A stretch of DNA of 8,088 nt from Pseudohongiella sp. (GCA_030652635.1 JAUSPW010000062.1:1-8088); one strand, 5' to 3'; shown: positions 1 through 6,978, numbered from the stretch's first letter. Notes: generated by a model not told the origin, from the letters alone. Translations and numbers: made by a program.

Positions 1-1
1 G

Positions 2-184
2 GAAACGCTGGAACGTAAGCTTGACTTGCGCGATGGGCAAGTGGATTTACGACTGAGTCTTGGCGTGGCGCAGTGGCCGCAAGATGGTGACAATATCGAT
101 GGACTGTTGCGCGCAGCAGACTTGCGCATGTACGCTCAGAAGCATCAAGGTGCTCAGGTTTCAATACCCGTATTGGCGTCGTAG
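2..184 (+). CDS. C-terminal end of a GGDEF-domain protein (probable diguanylate cyclase), 5'-truncated by window edge
   Basis: Reading from base 2, 60 codons are open to a TAG at 182-184. The peptide contains SLGVAQWPQDGD followed by LLRAADLRMYAQKHQGA. This is the usual end of a GGDEF domain: the beta strand 'S-x-G-V/I-A', an acidic loop, then the helix 'LL-x-x-A-D-x-x-M-Y-x-x-K-x-x-G'. GGDEF enzymes make the second messenger cyclic di-GMP from two GTP. The GG(D/E)EF active-site motif and any sensor domain lie before the window, so I cannot say whether the enzyme is active, degenerate, or part of a GGDEF-EAL hybrid. Because the protein ends about 12 residues after the last helix, no EAL domain follows. 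The next gene starts 90 bp downstream on the same strand and has no evident functional link. Confidence 0.8.
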   Translation, partial: ETLERKLDLRDGQVDLRLSLGVAQWPQDGDNIDGLLRAADLRMYAQKHQGAQVSIPVLAS

Positions 185-263
185 TATGCAGGAAAACAGG
201 CTTATATTCGGATGACAGACGTCACAGCAGCCTGAGAATAAACAATAACAACAAAGCGTGTGT

Positions 264-267
264 GGAG
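264..267 (+). promoter_or_regulatory. Ribosome binding site that decides the start of the hydrolase gene
   Basis: GGAG lies 7 nt before the ATG at 275. The reading frame also has an upstream GTG at 260, but that codon has no Shine-Dalgarno sequence and the GGAG falls inside its frame. ATG 275 is therefore preferred, removing five residues (MWSLF) from the longest possible protein. Confidence 0.6.
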
Positions 268-274
268 TCTTTTT

Positions 275-2017
275 ATGTCATCAGCAATTCTAAAATCACC
301 GTGGCGATTATTCATTTCAGGCTGCCTGACCATTTTGGCAGGCTCACTGCTGGCCTATCTGGTGCAGACCTCGGGTGATATCACCATCAAGGATGTGCGC
401 TTTACCGGCAATAACGGCCAAACGCTCAGTGCTTTGTTGTACATCCCGCCCAACGCCAGTGCCCGCACCCCCGCGCCGGGTGTCTTAGCCGTGCACGGCT
501 ATATCAATTCCCGTGAAGTACAAGCGCCGTTTGCCATAGAGTTGGCGCGTCGCGGTTATGTGGTGCTGGCGCTGGATCAAAGTGGGCATGGCTATTCTGA
601 TGGGCCGGCATTTTCCAATGGGTTTGGAGGCCCGGCAGCCTTGCGTTACCTACGCAGTCTGGATCTGGTAGATAAGGATAATATAGGCATGGAGGGGCAC
701 TCGATGGGAGGCTGGACGGTGTTGGCAGCGGCTGCAGCCATGCCCGACGCGTATAAGTCCATCGTGTTGCAGGGTTCCAGCACCGGCAGTGGTATGGCTG
801 GCCCTGGTACGCCTGACTGGCCACGCAATGTGGCAGTGGTATTTGCCCAGTTTGATGAGTTTGCGCCTTTGATGTGGGAAGTGCCAAAAGGCAGTCAGGT
901 CGCAGACAGCAACAAGTTAAAAGCCTTGTTTGATACAGAGGCCACTGTCGATATCGGCCGCGTATACGGCAGTATTGCTGACGGTAATGCGCGTGTGTTG
1001 TTTAACCCGCCCGTCACCCACCCCGGCAACCACATCTCGCATACCGCTGTGCAACACACAATCGATTGGTTTGCCCAGACCTTGGGACACGATCCTATCG
1101 AGGGGCCGTCGTCGCGAAATCTTGAGGGACAGATATGGTTCTTGAAGGAAGTTGGAACCTTGGTTGCTTTTGTCGGTTTTATCATGCTGATGTTGGGCAG
1201 CATGCGTGGTTTATTAACCCTGCCTGTTTTTGCGCCGCTTGCTCAGACTCCCGTCAGCGTTGCATGGCAGGCGCGGGGTAAACGCTGGTGGGTCGTGGCT
1301 GTGATCAGCGCCATTATCCCGGTTGCGACGTTTTATCCGTTTATGGGTTTTGGTGCAGGCTTGATCAGCGCGTCATCACTTTTACCTCAAGGTATCAGCA
1401 ATCAGGTGATGTTCTGGGCAATTGCCAATGCTGTGTTGTTGACGGGTCTGGGGTTGGTGGTCAAGGCAGACAAGGTCAGTTTTTCAGTCATCAGCTGGCA
1501 GAGTAAGGGGGTGCTGGCGCTGTTATTTGCCTTGAGTACGGTGTTGATCGCTTATTCGTCGCTGTTGTTGGCGGATTACTTTTTTAAAGTGGATTTCCGT
1601 TTCTGGTTTGTAGGTCTGAAGCTGTTAAGTGTGGATCAGTTCCAGGCAATGTTGGTGTATCTGATTCCGTTTACGTTGTTTTTTATGTTGTCGTTGCGGG
1701 CATTGCATGGTGGTTTGTCGGTGGCGGGTGACAGCCGACGTTATCAGTATGTGAGCAATGCGATGGTAATGGCGGGTGGGTTTATTGTGTTTCTGCTGGC
1801 GCAGTATGGCAGTCTGTTTTTGGGTGGTCAGTTGTTGACCCCTGCTCAGCCTTTGAACACCATTGTGATGATTCAGTTTGCGCCGTTGTTGCTGATGGTG
1901 TCGGTGATCAGTACCTGTGCGTGGCGTCATACGGGGTCGTATGTGCCGGGGGCGTTGATCAATGGGATGTGGGTCAGTTGGTATATTGTGGCTGGGCAGG
2001 CGTCGCAGGCGGTTTGA
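275..2017 (+). CDS. Alpha/beta hydrolase fused to a C-terminal multi-pass membrane domain
   Basis: 580 residues from ATG 275. Residues 12-31 form an N-terminal membrane anchor. An alpha/beta-hydrolase domain follows (about 35-275): oxyanion-hole HG at 74-75, DQSGHGYSDG at 101-110, and the nucleophile elbow GHSMGG with Ser143. Asp194 (in VVFAQFDEF) is a candidate acid, and His253 or His256 (in HPGNHISH) a candidate catalytic base. From about residue 287 to the end the protein is strongly hydrophobic, with about seven predicted helices (for example near 290-312, 340-360, 380-400, 412-437 and 540-560). The single N-terminal anchor suggests the hydrolase domain faces the periplasm. Substrate is unknown: the family covers esterases, lipases, amidases and peptidases, and the membrane part may bind lipid substrate or act as a transporter-like partner. 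The serine-hydrolase fold is secure; the role is not. The gene is convergent with the acylase gene across the repeat-rich gap. Confidence 0.85.
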   Translation: MSSAILKSPWRLFISGCLTILAGSLLAYLVQTSGDITIKDVRFTGNNGQTLSALLYIPPNASARTPAPGVLAVHGYINSREVQAPFAIELARRGYVVLALDQSGHGYSDGPAFSNGFGGPAALRYLRSLDLVDKDNIGMEGHSMGGWTVLAAAAAMPDAYKSIVLQGSSTGSGMAGPGTPDWPRNVAVVFAQFDEFAPLMWEVPKGSQVADSNKLKALFDTEATVDIGRVYGSIADGNARVLFNPPVTHPGNHISHTAVQHTIDWFAQTLGHDPIEGPSSRNLEGQIWFLKEVGTLVAFVGFIMLMLGSMRGLLTLPVFAPLAQTPVSVAWQARGKRWWVVAVISAIIPVATFYPFMGFGAGLISASSLLPQGISNQVMFWAIANAVLLTGLGLVVKADKVSFSVISWQSKGVLALLFALSTVLIAYSSLLLADYFFKVDFRFWFVGLKLLSVDQFQAMLVYLIPFTLFFMLSLRALHGGLSVAGDSRRYQYVSNAMVMAGGFIVFLLAQYGSLFLGGQLLTPAQPLNTIVMIQFAPLLLMVSVISTCAWRHTGSYVPGALINGMWVSWYIVAGQASQAV

Positions 2018-2083
2018 TTGATTCGGACAGCTGCAAGGGAAGCATAGGCGTTTGGGTTGATTCGGGTGCGGTCGCAAGGGAAG
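2018..2083 (+). repeat. Imperfect direct repeat, unit about 40 bp, abutting element E1
   Basis: TTGATTCGG occurs at 2018-2026 and again at 2057-2065. Each copy is followed, 6 or 8 nt later, by GCAAGGGAAG (2033-2042 and 2074-2083). The second GCAAGGGAAG is the outer end of palindromic element E1, and its inverted copy CTTCCCTTGC closes E1 at 2245-2254. The first copy begins immediately after the hydrolase stop codon. It may be a slipped duplication, or a relic of an earlier element end. Confidence 0.6.
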
Positions 2084-2254
2084 GCCATCACCGCACTGGA
2101 CCGGCCGCATCCTCTGAAGTGCCGACCGGTGCTGCGCAACTCGACGTCGCGGCGTCGCCGCTCCGGACTCGAACAATGCTCGCACTTTTTCGGTCGGTAC
2201 TTCAGAGGATAGACGCGGCCTGATTGGTCCAGAGCGGTGATGGTCTTCCCTTGC
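2074..2254 (+). repeat. Palindromic element E1 (181 bp) with conserved bulges and core
   Basis: Long interrupted inverted repeat. The outer stem 2074-2102 pairs with 2226-2254 (27 of 29 positions). The box GGCCGC at 2103-2108 pairs with 2215-2220 (6 of 6). The inner stem 2109-2128, starting ATCCTCTG, pairs with 2191-2210 (19 of 20). The right arm alone carries two bulges: agac at 2211-2214 and tgatt at 2221-2225. The apical core 2129-2190 is not self-complementary overall but holds a small hairpin, GCGGC-GTC-GCCGC, at 2149-2161. Core and boxes match element E2 in the opposite orientation. No protein frame is convincing and no target-site duplication is visible at the ends. It could be a non-autonomous mobile element, a structured RNA, or a bidirectional terminator between convergent genes. 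Function is not established. Confidence 0.85.
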
Positions 2255-2384
2255 TCACTCCGGATCTGACTTTGTGGGGATGTTCAGCTGCTTGCACGGT
2301 TGGTGTAAGCGGCGAGTTAAGAGTTGTTGGTGAAGGACATCTGGCTCAGGTGCCATGTAACTCTGCCCAAAAGTTGAAGCGAGA
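2255..2384. other. Spacer between the two palindromic elements, no gene seen
   Basis: 130 bp of apparently unique sequence separating E1 from E2. Short open frames cross it, but none has a ribosome binding site or recognisable protein sequence. I see no long repeat or promoter that I would defend. Confidence 0.5.
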
Positions 2385-2566
2385 GCGACGGGGAGGCACC
2401 GCAATGACCGACCAATCAGGCCGCGCTTATCCTCTGCATTAGTGCCCGGAAGTGCGCGAGCATTGCCCGAGTCCCGAGCGGCGCAGCCGCGAAGGTCGAG
2501 TTGCGCAGCGCCGGGCACTAATGCAGAGGATGCGGCCGGTCGGTCATTGCGGTGCCTTCCCGACGC
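2385..2566 (-). repeat. Palindromic element E2 (182 bp), inverted relative of E1
   Basis: Same architecture as E1, opposite orientation. The outer stem 2385-2413 pairs with 2538-2566 (27 of 29). GGCCGC at 2419-2424 pairs with 2532-2537 (6 of 6). The inner stem 2429-2449, starting ATCCTCTG, pairs with 2511-2531 (21 of 21). The left arm carries bulges aatca (2414-2418) and gctt (2425-2428). After reverse-complementing, E1 has the identical aatca bulge and a gtct bulge at the same two places. The core 2450-2510 matches the reverse complement of the E1 core at about 50 of 60 aligned positions, including GTCGAGTTGCGCAGC, and keeps the small hairpin as GCGGC-GCA-GCCGC (2479-2491). Outside the shared boxes the stem sequences differ from E1 although each copy is internally paired. 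It ends 40 bp past the acylase stop codon. Confidence 0.85.
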
Positions 2567-2606
2567 GGCCACCATCAACAAACCAAAACCGAACTGGCAA
2601 CAAAAA

Positions 2607-4964
2607 TCACTCCCCAGGATGGTAACGCCGCTGCGCCCGCGCGTTCACGTCTTCAGGATAAAACGCAACTTTCTTGAATTCACGGTCAACATAACGCTGC
2701 GCCTGATCATCAAAATGCGGCGACGCCGGATCACTGCTCTGACCACCCGCCAGAATAGAGATAGCCTCGACACGATCACCAAACTCAACTACCGCTACAA
2801 AACTATTGCCCGAATTCCCATAGATCCGGTTTGTGCCCGGGAACGCCCGTGCCCCGAATGACGCCAGCGCGCCCCAGCGCGAAGACGCCATACCAACTGG
2901 CAAACTTGGCGCATTGTCACTGTAGGGATGATTGATGTCCCCGGTGATGCGCTGGAAACGATTAACATCACCCCATGGCGTATTCCACGTACCAAAACTC
3001 TCACTCAACTGTAACAGCGTGGCGCTGAACACCTGAAGTTTTTCCACCGCAGGTGCATCCGTGCCCAGCCAGTTGATTTGCTCCAGTTGTGTCATGCCAG
3101 CTGGCGTTGCAATTTGCTGTGCGGCGTTTATGCCGTAAAAATGTGCCAATGTCATGGCGACCGAGTCCGCGCTGACGTCAAAGTTCCAGCCGCGTAGCGC
3201 TTCAATGGCTTGCTCCAGATCCGGCCAGTCGGGTTCCAGTGCCTCCCAGGCACTGATCAATCCCGGAATCATCTGCTCAAAGGCTTTGAGTGTCGGATCA
3301 TAGGCAAGGTCAAGAAGACTATTGATATCTAGGCCGGAGGTATTGGATAACAACTCAACAGAATTGAGCTGACGGAAGTTCTCAGCATCCGGTGCCATGT
3401 AGCGCGGGTAGTTCGCCGGGTTTGGACTGTACTCTCCCGACACAGTAAACGGCGTTGCGTTGCTGTTTTGAATCCAGCCATTGGGAGGATTCACAATCAT
3501 CACCGTCTCATCGACGTCGTGCACACCTTGCCAGTCGGTGGCGGGATTGCTGCCATCGACCGGTTGAGAGTAATCGAATTGCGGATCGCGTCTAGGCATA
3601 AAGTTGCCGTGGAAATAGGCAATATTGCCCTCTGCATCGGCAAACACCGTGTTATTGGATGAGTTGGTGCGGATGTCCATCATCTCGCGGAACTCGTCGT
3701 AATTGGCGGTTTTCATGCGCTGGTAAGACTGGCGCAATGCCTCCACGGGATTCCAGTTGATGCGCGTGACCACCCATTGATCATCCTGCATATGGGTGAT
3801 CGGGCCTTGGTGGGTACGATAGATCGGGAAAGTACGCTCGGCATATTGCGGTACGCTGTTGCTGTCGGCAGCACTGTTGCTGCGATAGCGCAAAGTCACT
3901 TCAGAGACCTCTACAGGGCGCAGTTCGTCACCGTAGCGGTATTTGAGTACGCCGTTGTCATTCACCACCTGATGCACAAACTCGTCCATAAAATCAGCAA
4001 AGGTACTGGTGTGCATCCAGCCGGTGGTTTCATTAAAACCCTGATAGATAAAAAACTGTCCCCAAGTGGCGGCGCCATACGCGTTGAGCCCCTCTTTGCT
4101 GACCAGTTGATACTCTCCCCGGAAAAAGAAACTGGTATGAGGATTAATCAACAACAGTGCGTTTCCGCTGGCGCTCATCTCGCCGTTGATGGCGATGCCA
4201 TTGGATCCGGCGGGTTCGTCAAAAATGGTTTCCGACAAGGGTGCGGGTGGCAGTTGCGCGATCACTGGCTGCGCACTCAAATCCAACGTGGACGCAAGGG
4301 GGAGTGCGGCAACGCGTGCTTCGGCTTGTGAGTACAGCGCTTCGATACCTGCGGTTGGGATCGCTTCAATATCGCCGCCAATCGAGCCTTCAAAAAAGTA
4401 GAAGGGCATCCAGTTTTCAAAACGCGTGAGCAGTTTGGGTTGCACCTGGGGATTGGACGCGAGGTAAAAGTTCAGTCCGTCTGCAAACGCGTCGCATAAG
4501 GCTTGCAACCAGTCAGGCGCAGCGTCGTAAGCGGCTTTGGCTTCCGCTTCGCTCATATAGAGCTTTGCACGTAAGTCACTGTAAAGAGCGCTTTCGCCCT
4601 CAACTTCTGCAAGTCGGCCAATTGCCCAGGTATAGTTGCGCTCGATGCGTGGGAAATCATCTTCCGCTTGCGCGTACAGGAATCCAAACACTGCGTCTGC
4701 ATCGGTATCGGCATAAATGTGAGCGACCCCAAAATCGTCGCGCACAATCTCCACTCGTTGGGCGATGCTATTTAAACGCTGGGTTTCTGCGGTGATTTGT
4801 TGCTCTACCTGTTCGGTCTCAGCGCTGCCGGGCTCTTGCTGTGGTGCACAGGCGATCAGGGCTGACAATGCCAGCGGTACAAACAAGGCTGTGCGCATTG
4901 AACGTGTTACTGCCTGTCGTACGGCACGCAACAGTGTTGGGTTGGAAATGCTTGTTTCAGTCAT
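2607..4964 (-). CDS. Penicillin acylase family N-terminal nucleophile amidohydrolase, predicted lipoprotein
   Basis: 785 residues, normal length for this family, which includes penicillin G acylases, aculeacin acylase and N-acyl-homoserine-lactone acylases. These enzymes hydrolyse an amide to a carboxylic acid and an amine. A basic N-terminus and hydrophobic stretch end in the lipobox LIAC with Cys39; +2 is Ala, compatible with outer-membrane sorting. VRDDFGVAHIYADT (74-87) and the following GFLYAQAEDDFPRIE are typical of the alpha chain. The precursor should self-cleave before Ser254 (Gly253-Ser254-Asn255-Gly256), which becomes the N-terminal nucleophile. NPH at 274-276 and the later NNTVFADAEGNIAYFHGN segment are typical of the beta chain. 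Start ATG 4964 overlaps the permease stop (ATGA) and has GGGGA 6 nt upstream (4971-4975). An internal ATG at 4898 would also leave a lipoprotein signal but has no clear ribosome binding site. Substrate specificity cannot be read from the sequence. Confidence 0.9.
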   Translation of the reverse strand: MTETSISNPTLLRAVRQAVTRSMRTALFVPLALSALIACAPQQEPGSAETEQVEQQITAETQRLNSIAQRVEIVRDDFGVAHIYADTDADAVFGFLYAQAEDDFPRIERNYTWAIGRLAEVEGESALYSDLRAKLYMSEAEAKAAYDAAPDWLQALCDAFADGLNFYLASNPQVQPKLLTRFENWMPFYFFEGSIGGDIEAIPTAGIEALYSQAEARVAALPLASTLDLSAQPVIAQLPPAPLSETIFDEPAGSNGIAINGEMSASGNALLLINPHTSFFFRGEYQLVSKEGLNAYGAATWGQFFIYQGFNETTGWMHTSTFADFMDEFVHQVVNDNGVLKYRYGDELRPVEVSEVTLRYRSNSAADSNSVPQYAERTFPIYRTHQGPITHMQDDQWVVTRINWNPVEALRQSYQRMKTANYDEFREMMDIRTNSSNNTVFADAEGNIAYFHGNFMPRRDPQFDYSQPVDGSNPATDWQGVHDVDETVMIVNPPNGWIQNSNATPFTVSGEYSPNPANYPRYMAPDAENFRQLNSVELLSNTSGLDINSLLDLAYDPTLKAFEQMIPGLISAWEALEPDWPDLEQAIEALRGWNFDVSADSVAMTLAHFYGINAAQQIATPAGMTQLEQINWLGTDAPAVEKLQVFSATLLQLSESFGTWNTPWGDVNRFQRITGDINHPYSDNAPSLPVGMASSRWGALASFGARAFPGTNRIYGNSGNSFVAVVEFGDRVEAISILAGGQSSDPASPHFDDQAQRYVDREFKKVAFYPEDVNARAQRRYHPGE

Positions 4965-6301
4965 TGGGAATCCCCGTTGGCAGATAATTTTTCTGTGAAA
5001 TACCAGGCAGCAAATCCCAGCGTTATGATGGCGAGCGCAATACCTGCTTCTTGTGGTCTGTTAAGAATGATAAACGTCAATGTCCAGATGACAATGCTGC
5101 TATAAATGAGCGGGGGCAGCGGGTACAGCCAAGTGCGATAGCCATTATCATCCCCTTTTGCCAAGACATCGGCGCCTTTTTTGTAGCGTAATACAAAAAC
5201 ACCCAGCACGGTGGCTAAAGAGCTCAGCCCAAGTATGAACCCAGAGAACACCAGAATAGATTCAAAGGTGGAGGTCAGGATAAATATCAGCGTCAGCAAA
5301 CCCTGCGTGTATATGGCGGTGCGCGGAACGCCGCCTTTATTGTGAACTGACAGTTTGCGGAACAAACGGAAGTCTTCACCCATGACTTGCAGCACCCTTG
5401 GGCCTGCCATCAACATGGCAGACACTGTGGAGATCAGCAGCAAGGACAAAACACCACCCATCAAAAGCGCGCCGGTTTCACCAAACGTCTGTTGAGCAAC
5501 AATAACCCCGATCTCGAGTTTGCCTTCCAGCATCTCCATGGGTACTGCGTACAAAAATGTGGCATTCAGTGCAAGATACAACAGAATAACCACGGACGTG
5601 CCTACAATCAGGACCAACGGCACAGAACGGCCGGGGTTGTCGATTTCACCGGTGATGTAGGTCGCGGCGTTCCAGCCGGTATAGGCGTAATTCACGTAAA
5701 TTAGTGACACTGCAAACGCGCTGCTGGTCAATAGTGCGCCGTCACCACTGACCGGCAGTAAGTTGACCGTTTGTGGTGCGTCAACGGTCAAACCGACCAG
5801 AACAACAAAACCGATGATCAACGCAATTTTGATTAGCGTGAACCAGTTTTGTAATCCGCCACTGGCTTTGTGGTCGCGACCATGCACGAGGGTGATCACA
5901 CTGACCAGCAGCAACGCCGCGAGCACACGATTGATATCAACAATGTTGACCAGCGCGGAATCCAGATAAGCAGCAAATGTCATCGCGGCCAGTGCCGTTG
6001 GCGCCGCAAAACCCACGGTGAGTGACACCCAGCCCGACACAAATCCAACTGAGGGGTGATAAAGCTGGCTGAGAAAGTTGTATTCACCCCCTGAGCGCGG
6101 CAAGCGGCTGGCCAGTTCCGCATAAGTCAGTGCGCCACAAAGCGCGGCAATGCCACCCACCAGCCACAGCATCAGCAATACAAAGCTGGATTTGATATCA
6201 ATGATCTGAAAACCAATGCTGGTGAATACACCAGTGCCTACCATGTTGGCGATCACCACAGCGATGGCAGTGGTGGGGGTATATGAACCGGCCTTGTGCA
6301 T
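4961..6301 (-). CDS. APC-family amino acid permease
   Basis: 446 residues, about 12 hydrophobic segments, the usual size of an inner-membrane amino acid/polyamine/organocation carrier. TM1 contains NMVGTGVF (19-26), whose G-T-G corresponds to the unwound segment that binds the substrate carboxylate in this fold. TYAELASRLPRSGGEYNFL (59-77) is a family signature after TM2. Lys158 in TM5 (FTLIKIAL) matches the type of TM5 lysine implicated in proton coupling in ApcT. The cytoplasmic loop after TM6 reads GEIDNPGRSVP (218-228), also typical. Substrate is unknown: a neutral amino acid or small amine is likely. ATG 6301 is preceded by AGGATAGG. The gene overlaps the acylase start by 4 nt, so the two are probably translationally coupled. 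It lies 53 nt after the acetyltransferase stop, so all three are probably co-transcribed. Confidence 0.88.
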   Translation of the reverse strand: MHKAGSYTPTTAIAVVIANMVGTGVFTSIGFQIIDIKSSFVLLMLWLVGGIAALCGALTYAELASRLPRSGGEYNFLSQLYHPSVGFVSGWVSLTVGFAAPTALAAMTFAAYLDSALVNIVDINRVLAALLLVSVITLVHGRDHKASGGLQNWFTLIKIALIIGFVVLVGLTVDAPQTVNLLPVSGDGALLTSSAFAVSLIYVNYAYTGWNAATYITGEIDNPGRSVPLVLIVGTSVVILLYLALNATFLYAVPMEMLEGKLEIGVIVAQQTFGETGALLMGGVLSLLLISTVSAMLMAGPRVLQVMGEDFRLFRKLSVHNKGGVPRTAIYTQGLLTLIFILTSTFESILVFSGFILGLSSLATVLGVFVLRYKKGADVLAKGDDNGYRTWLYPLPPLIYSSIVIWTLTFIILNRPQEAGIALAIITLGFAAWYFTEKLSANGDSQ

Positions 6302-6354
6302 AAAACCTATCCTGGGGGTTGTTGTTGCCAGTTACCGATCAGCAAACAGCGAGA

Positions 6355-6909
6355 TCAGTCCTCAGACGGTGCTTCATCCGCGATCAACAGTTCATACAGT
6401 TCTATTGGCTCCTGGCTTACGCCATCGCGCCAGATGATTGTGTCTTTGCCGATTTTTCGTAGCCCGGCATTACGCAGCACCGCGCCCGAGGCGGGGTTGC
6501 GCTTGAGATGACTGGCATAAAAACGCGTAATGCCGAGTTCAGAGATGCCAAAACCGATCAGCGCGTCTACTGCTTCAGTGCAGTAACCTTCCCCCTGATA
6601 AGGGATGCCTATCCAGTAGCCGATTTCAGCTTCATTATCCTGGCGATTAAACAGCCCAACCGTGCCGATGGTTTCATCTTTATTGCGCAGGGTGACGGCA
6701 AAGATCGCGGCGCTTCCCTCTTGCCAGGCTTTGTGCTGCTGCATGATCCATTGTTCAGCAGCACCATCCGGGTAGGGGTGAGGAATTGTGCGTGTCATTT
6801 CTGCTACATCGCGTTCACCGGCCAATTTTTGAATGCGGGCGGCATCCTCCGCCCGGTAGGCACGCAGGCGCAGGCGTTCTGTTGCCAGTGTGGATTGTTC
6901 TTCTGTCAT
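6355..6909 (-). CDS. GNAT family N-acetyltransferase, RimJ/RimL-like
   Basis: 184 residues, the standard length. It opens with the RimJ/RimL-type strand TERLRLRAY (10-18). The acetyl-CoA pyrophosphate-binding loop is Q105-G-E-G-Y109 within EIGYWIGIPYQGEGYCTEA (95-113), fitting Q/R-x-x-G-x-G/A. NPASGAVLRNAGLRKIG (138-154) is the usual C-terminal 'N-x-x-S-x-x-v-x-x-x-x-G' helix of this group. Such cytoplasmic enzymes transfer an acetyl group from acetyl-CoA to an amine, either a protein N-terminus or a small molecule; the acceptor here is unknown. GGAG lies about 10 nt before ATG 6909. It is the first gene of the probable minus-strand cluster with the permease and acylase, though a 53 nt gap leaves room for an independent role. 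Confidence 0.88.
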   Translation of the reverse strand: MTEEQSTLATERLRLRAYRAEDAARIQKLAGERDVAEMTRTIPHPYPDGAAEQWIMQQHKAWQEGSAAIFAVTLRNKDETIGTVGLFNRQDNEAEIGYWIGIPYQGEGYCTEAVDALIGFGISELGITRFYASHLKRNPASGAVLRNAGLRKIGKDTIIWRDGVSQEPIELYELLIADEAPSED

Positions 6910-6951
6910 GGATAGTTAACTCCGAAGAGTGCGTCAAGTGGCTTTCCCGAC

Positions 6952-6978
6952 ATCATAACCTGTATCACTTGGTGCCAA
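6952..6978 (-). promoter_or_regulatory. Possible sigma70-type promoter for the acetyltransferase-permease-acylase cluster
   Basis: On the minus strand, TTGGCA (6973-6978) and TATGAT (6952-6957) resemble -35 and -10 boxes. The -10 is a very good match, but the spacing is 15 bp rather than 17. It would place the transcription start about 35-40 nt before the ATG at 6909. TTGG-TG-CCAA at 6970-6979 is a short dyad over the -35 region and might be an operator half or chance. Confidence 0.3.

Noticed and set aside
2161..2180. tRNA-like T-arm (GTTCGAGTCC on the minus strand of E1)
   Set aside because: The flanking bases do not pair as a T-stem, E2 changes the motif to GCCCGAGTCC, and no acceptor or anticodon arm can be drawn.
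1625..2185. 186-codon open frame on the minus strand
   Set aside because: It is antisense to the membrane part of the hydrolase and runs into E1. The translation is rich in Arg, His and Gln with no domain, and there is no ribosome binding site.
2186..2190. Rho-independent terminator using the TTTTT run in E1
   Set aside because: The T run lies in the apical core before the right arm, not after a closed hairpin, so it does not form a classical terminator on the plus strand.
2074..2566. Integron attC sites
   Set aside because: The imperfect palindromes with one-sided bulges recall attC, but there are no GTTRRRY/RYYYAAC boxes, the stems are longer, and there is no cassette-like gene between them.
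2074..2566. Insertion sequence or CRISPR array
   Set aside because: No transposase frame, no target-site duplication at either element, and only two large palindromes rather than short evenly spaced repeats.
2255..2581. 108-codon minus-strand and 139-codon plus-strand (2442-2861) open frames through E2
   Set aside because: They arise because the GC-rich palindrome stays open in several frames. Their similar peptides come from the two arms, not from a protein family. The plus-strand frame also runs antisense into the acylase gene.
3777..4331. 184-codon plus-strand open frame
   Set aside because: It is fully antisense to a well-supported acylase gene and has no recognisable protein features.
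6909..6943. Promoter TTGACG/TATCCA on the minus strand just before the acetyltransferase
   Set aside because: Spacing is 17 bp, but the -10 would overlap the start codon, placing the transcript start inside the gene.
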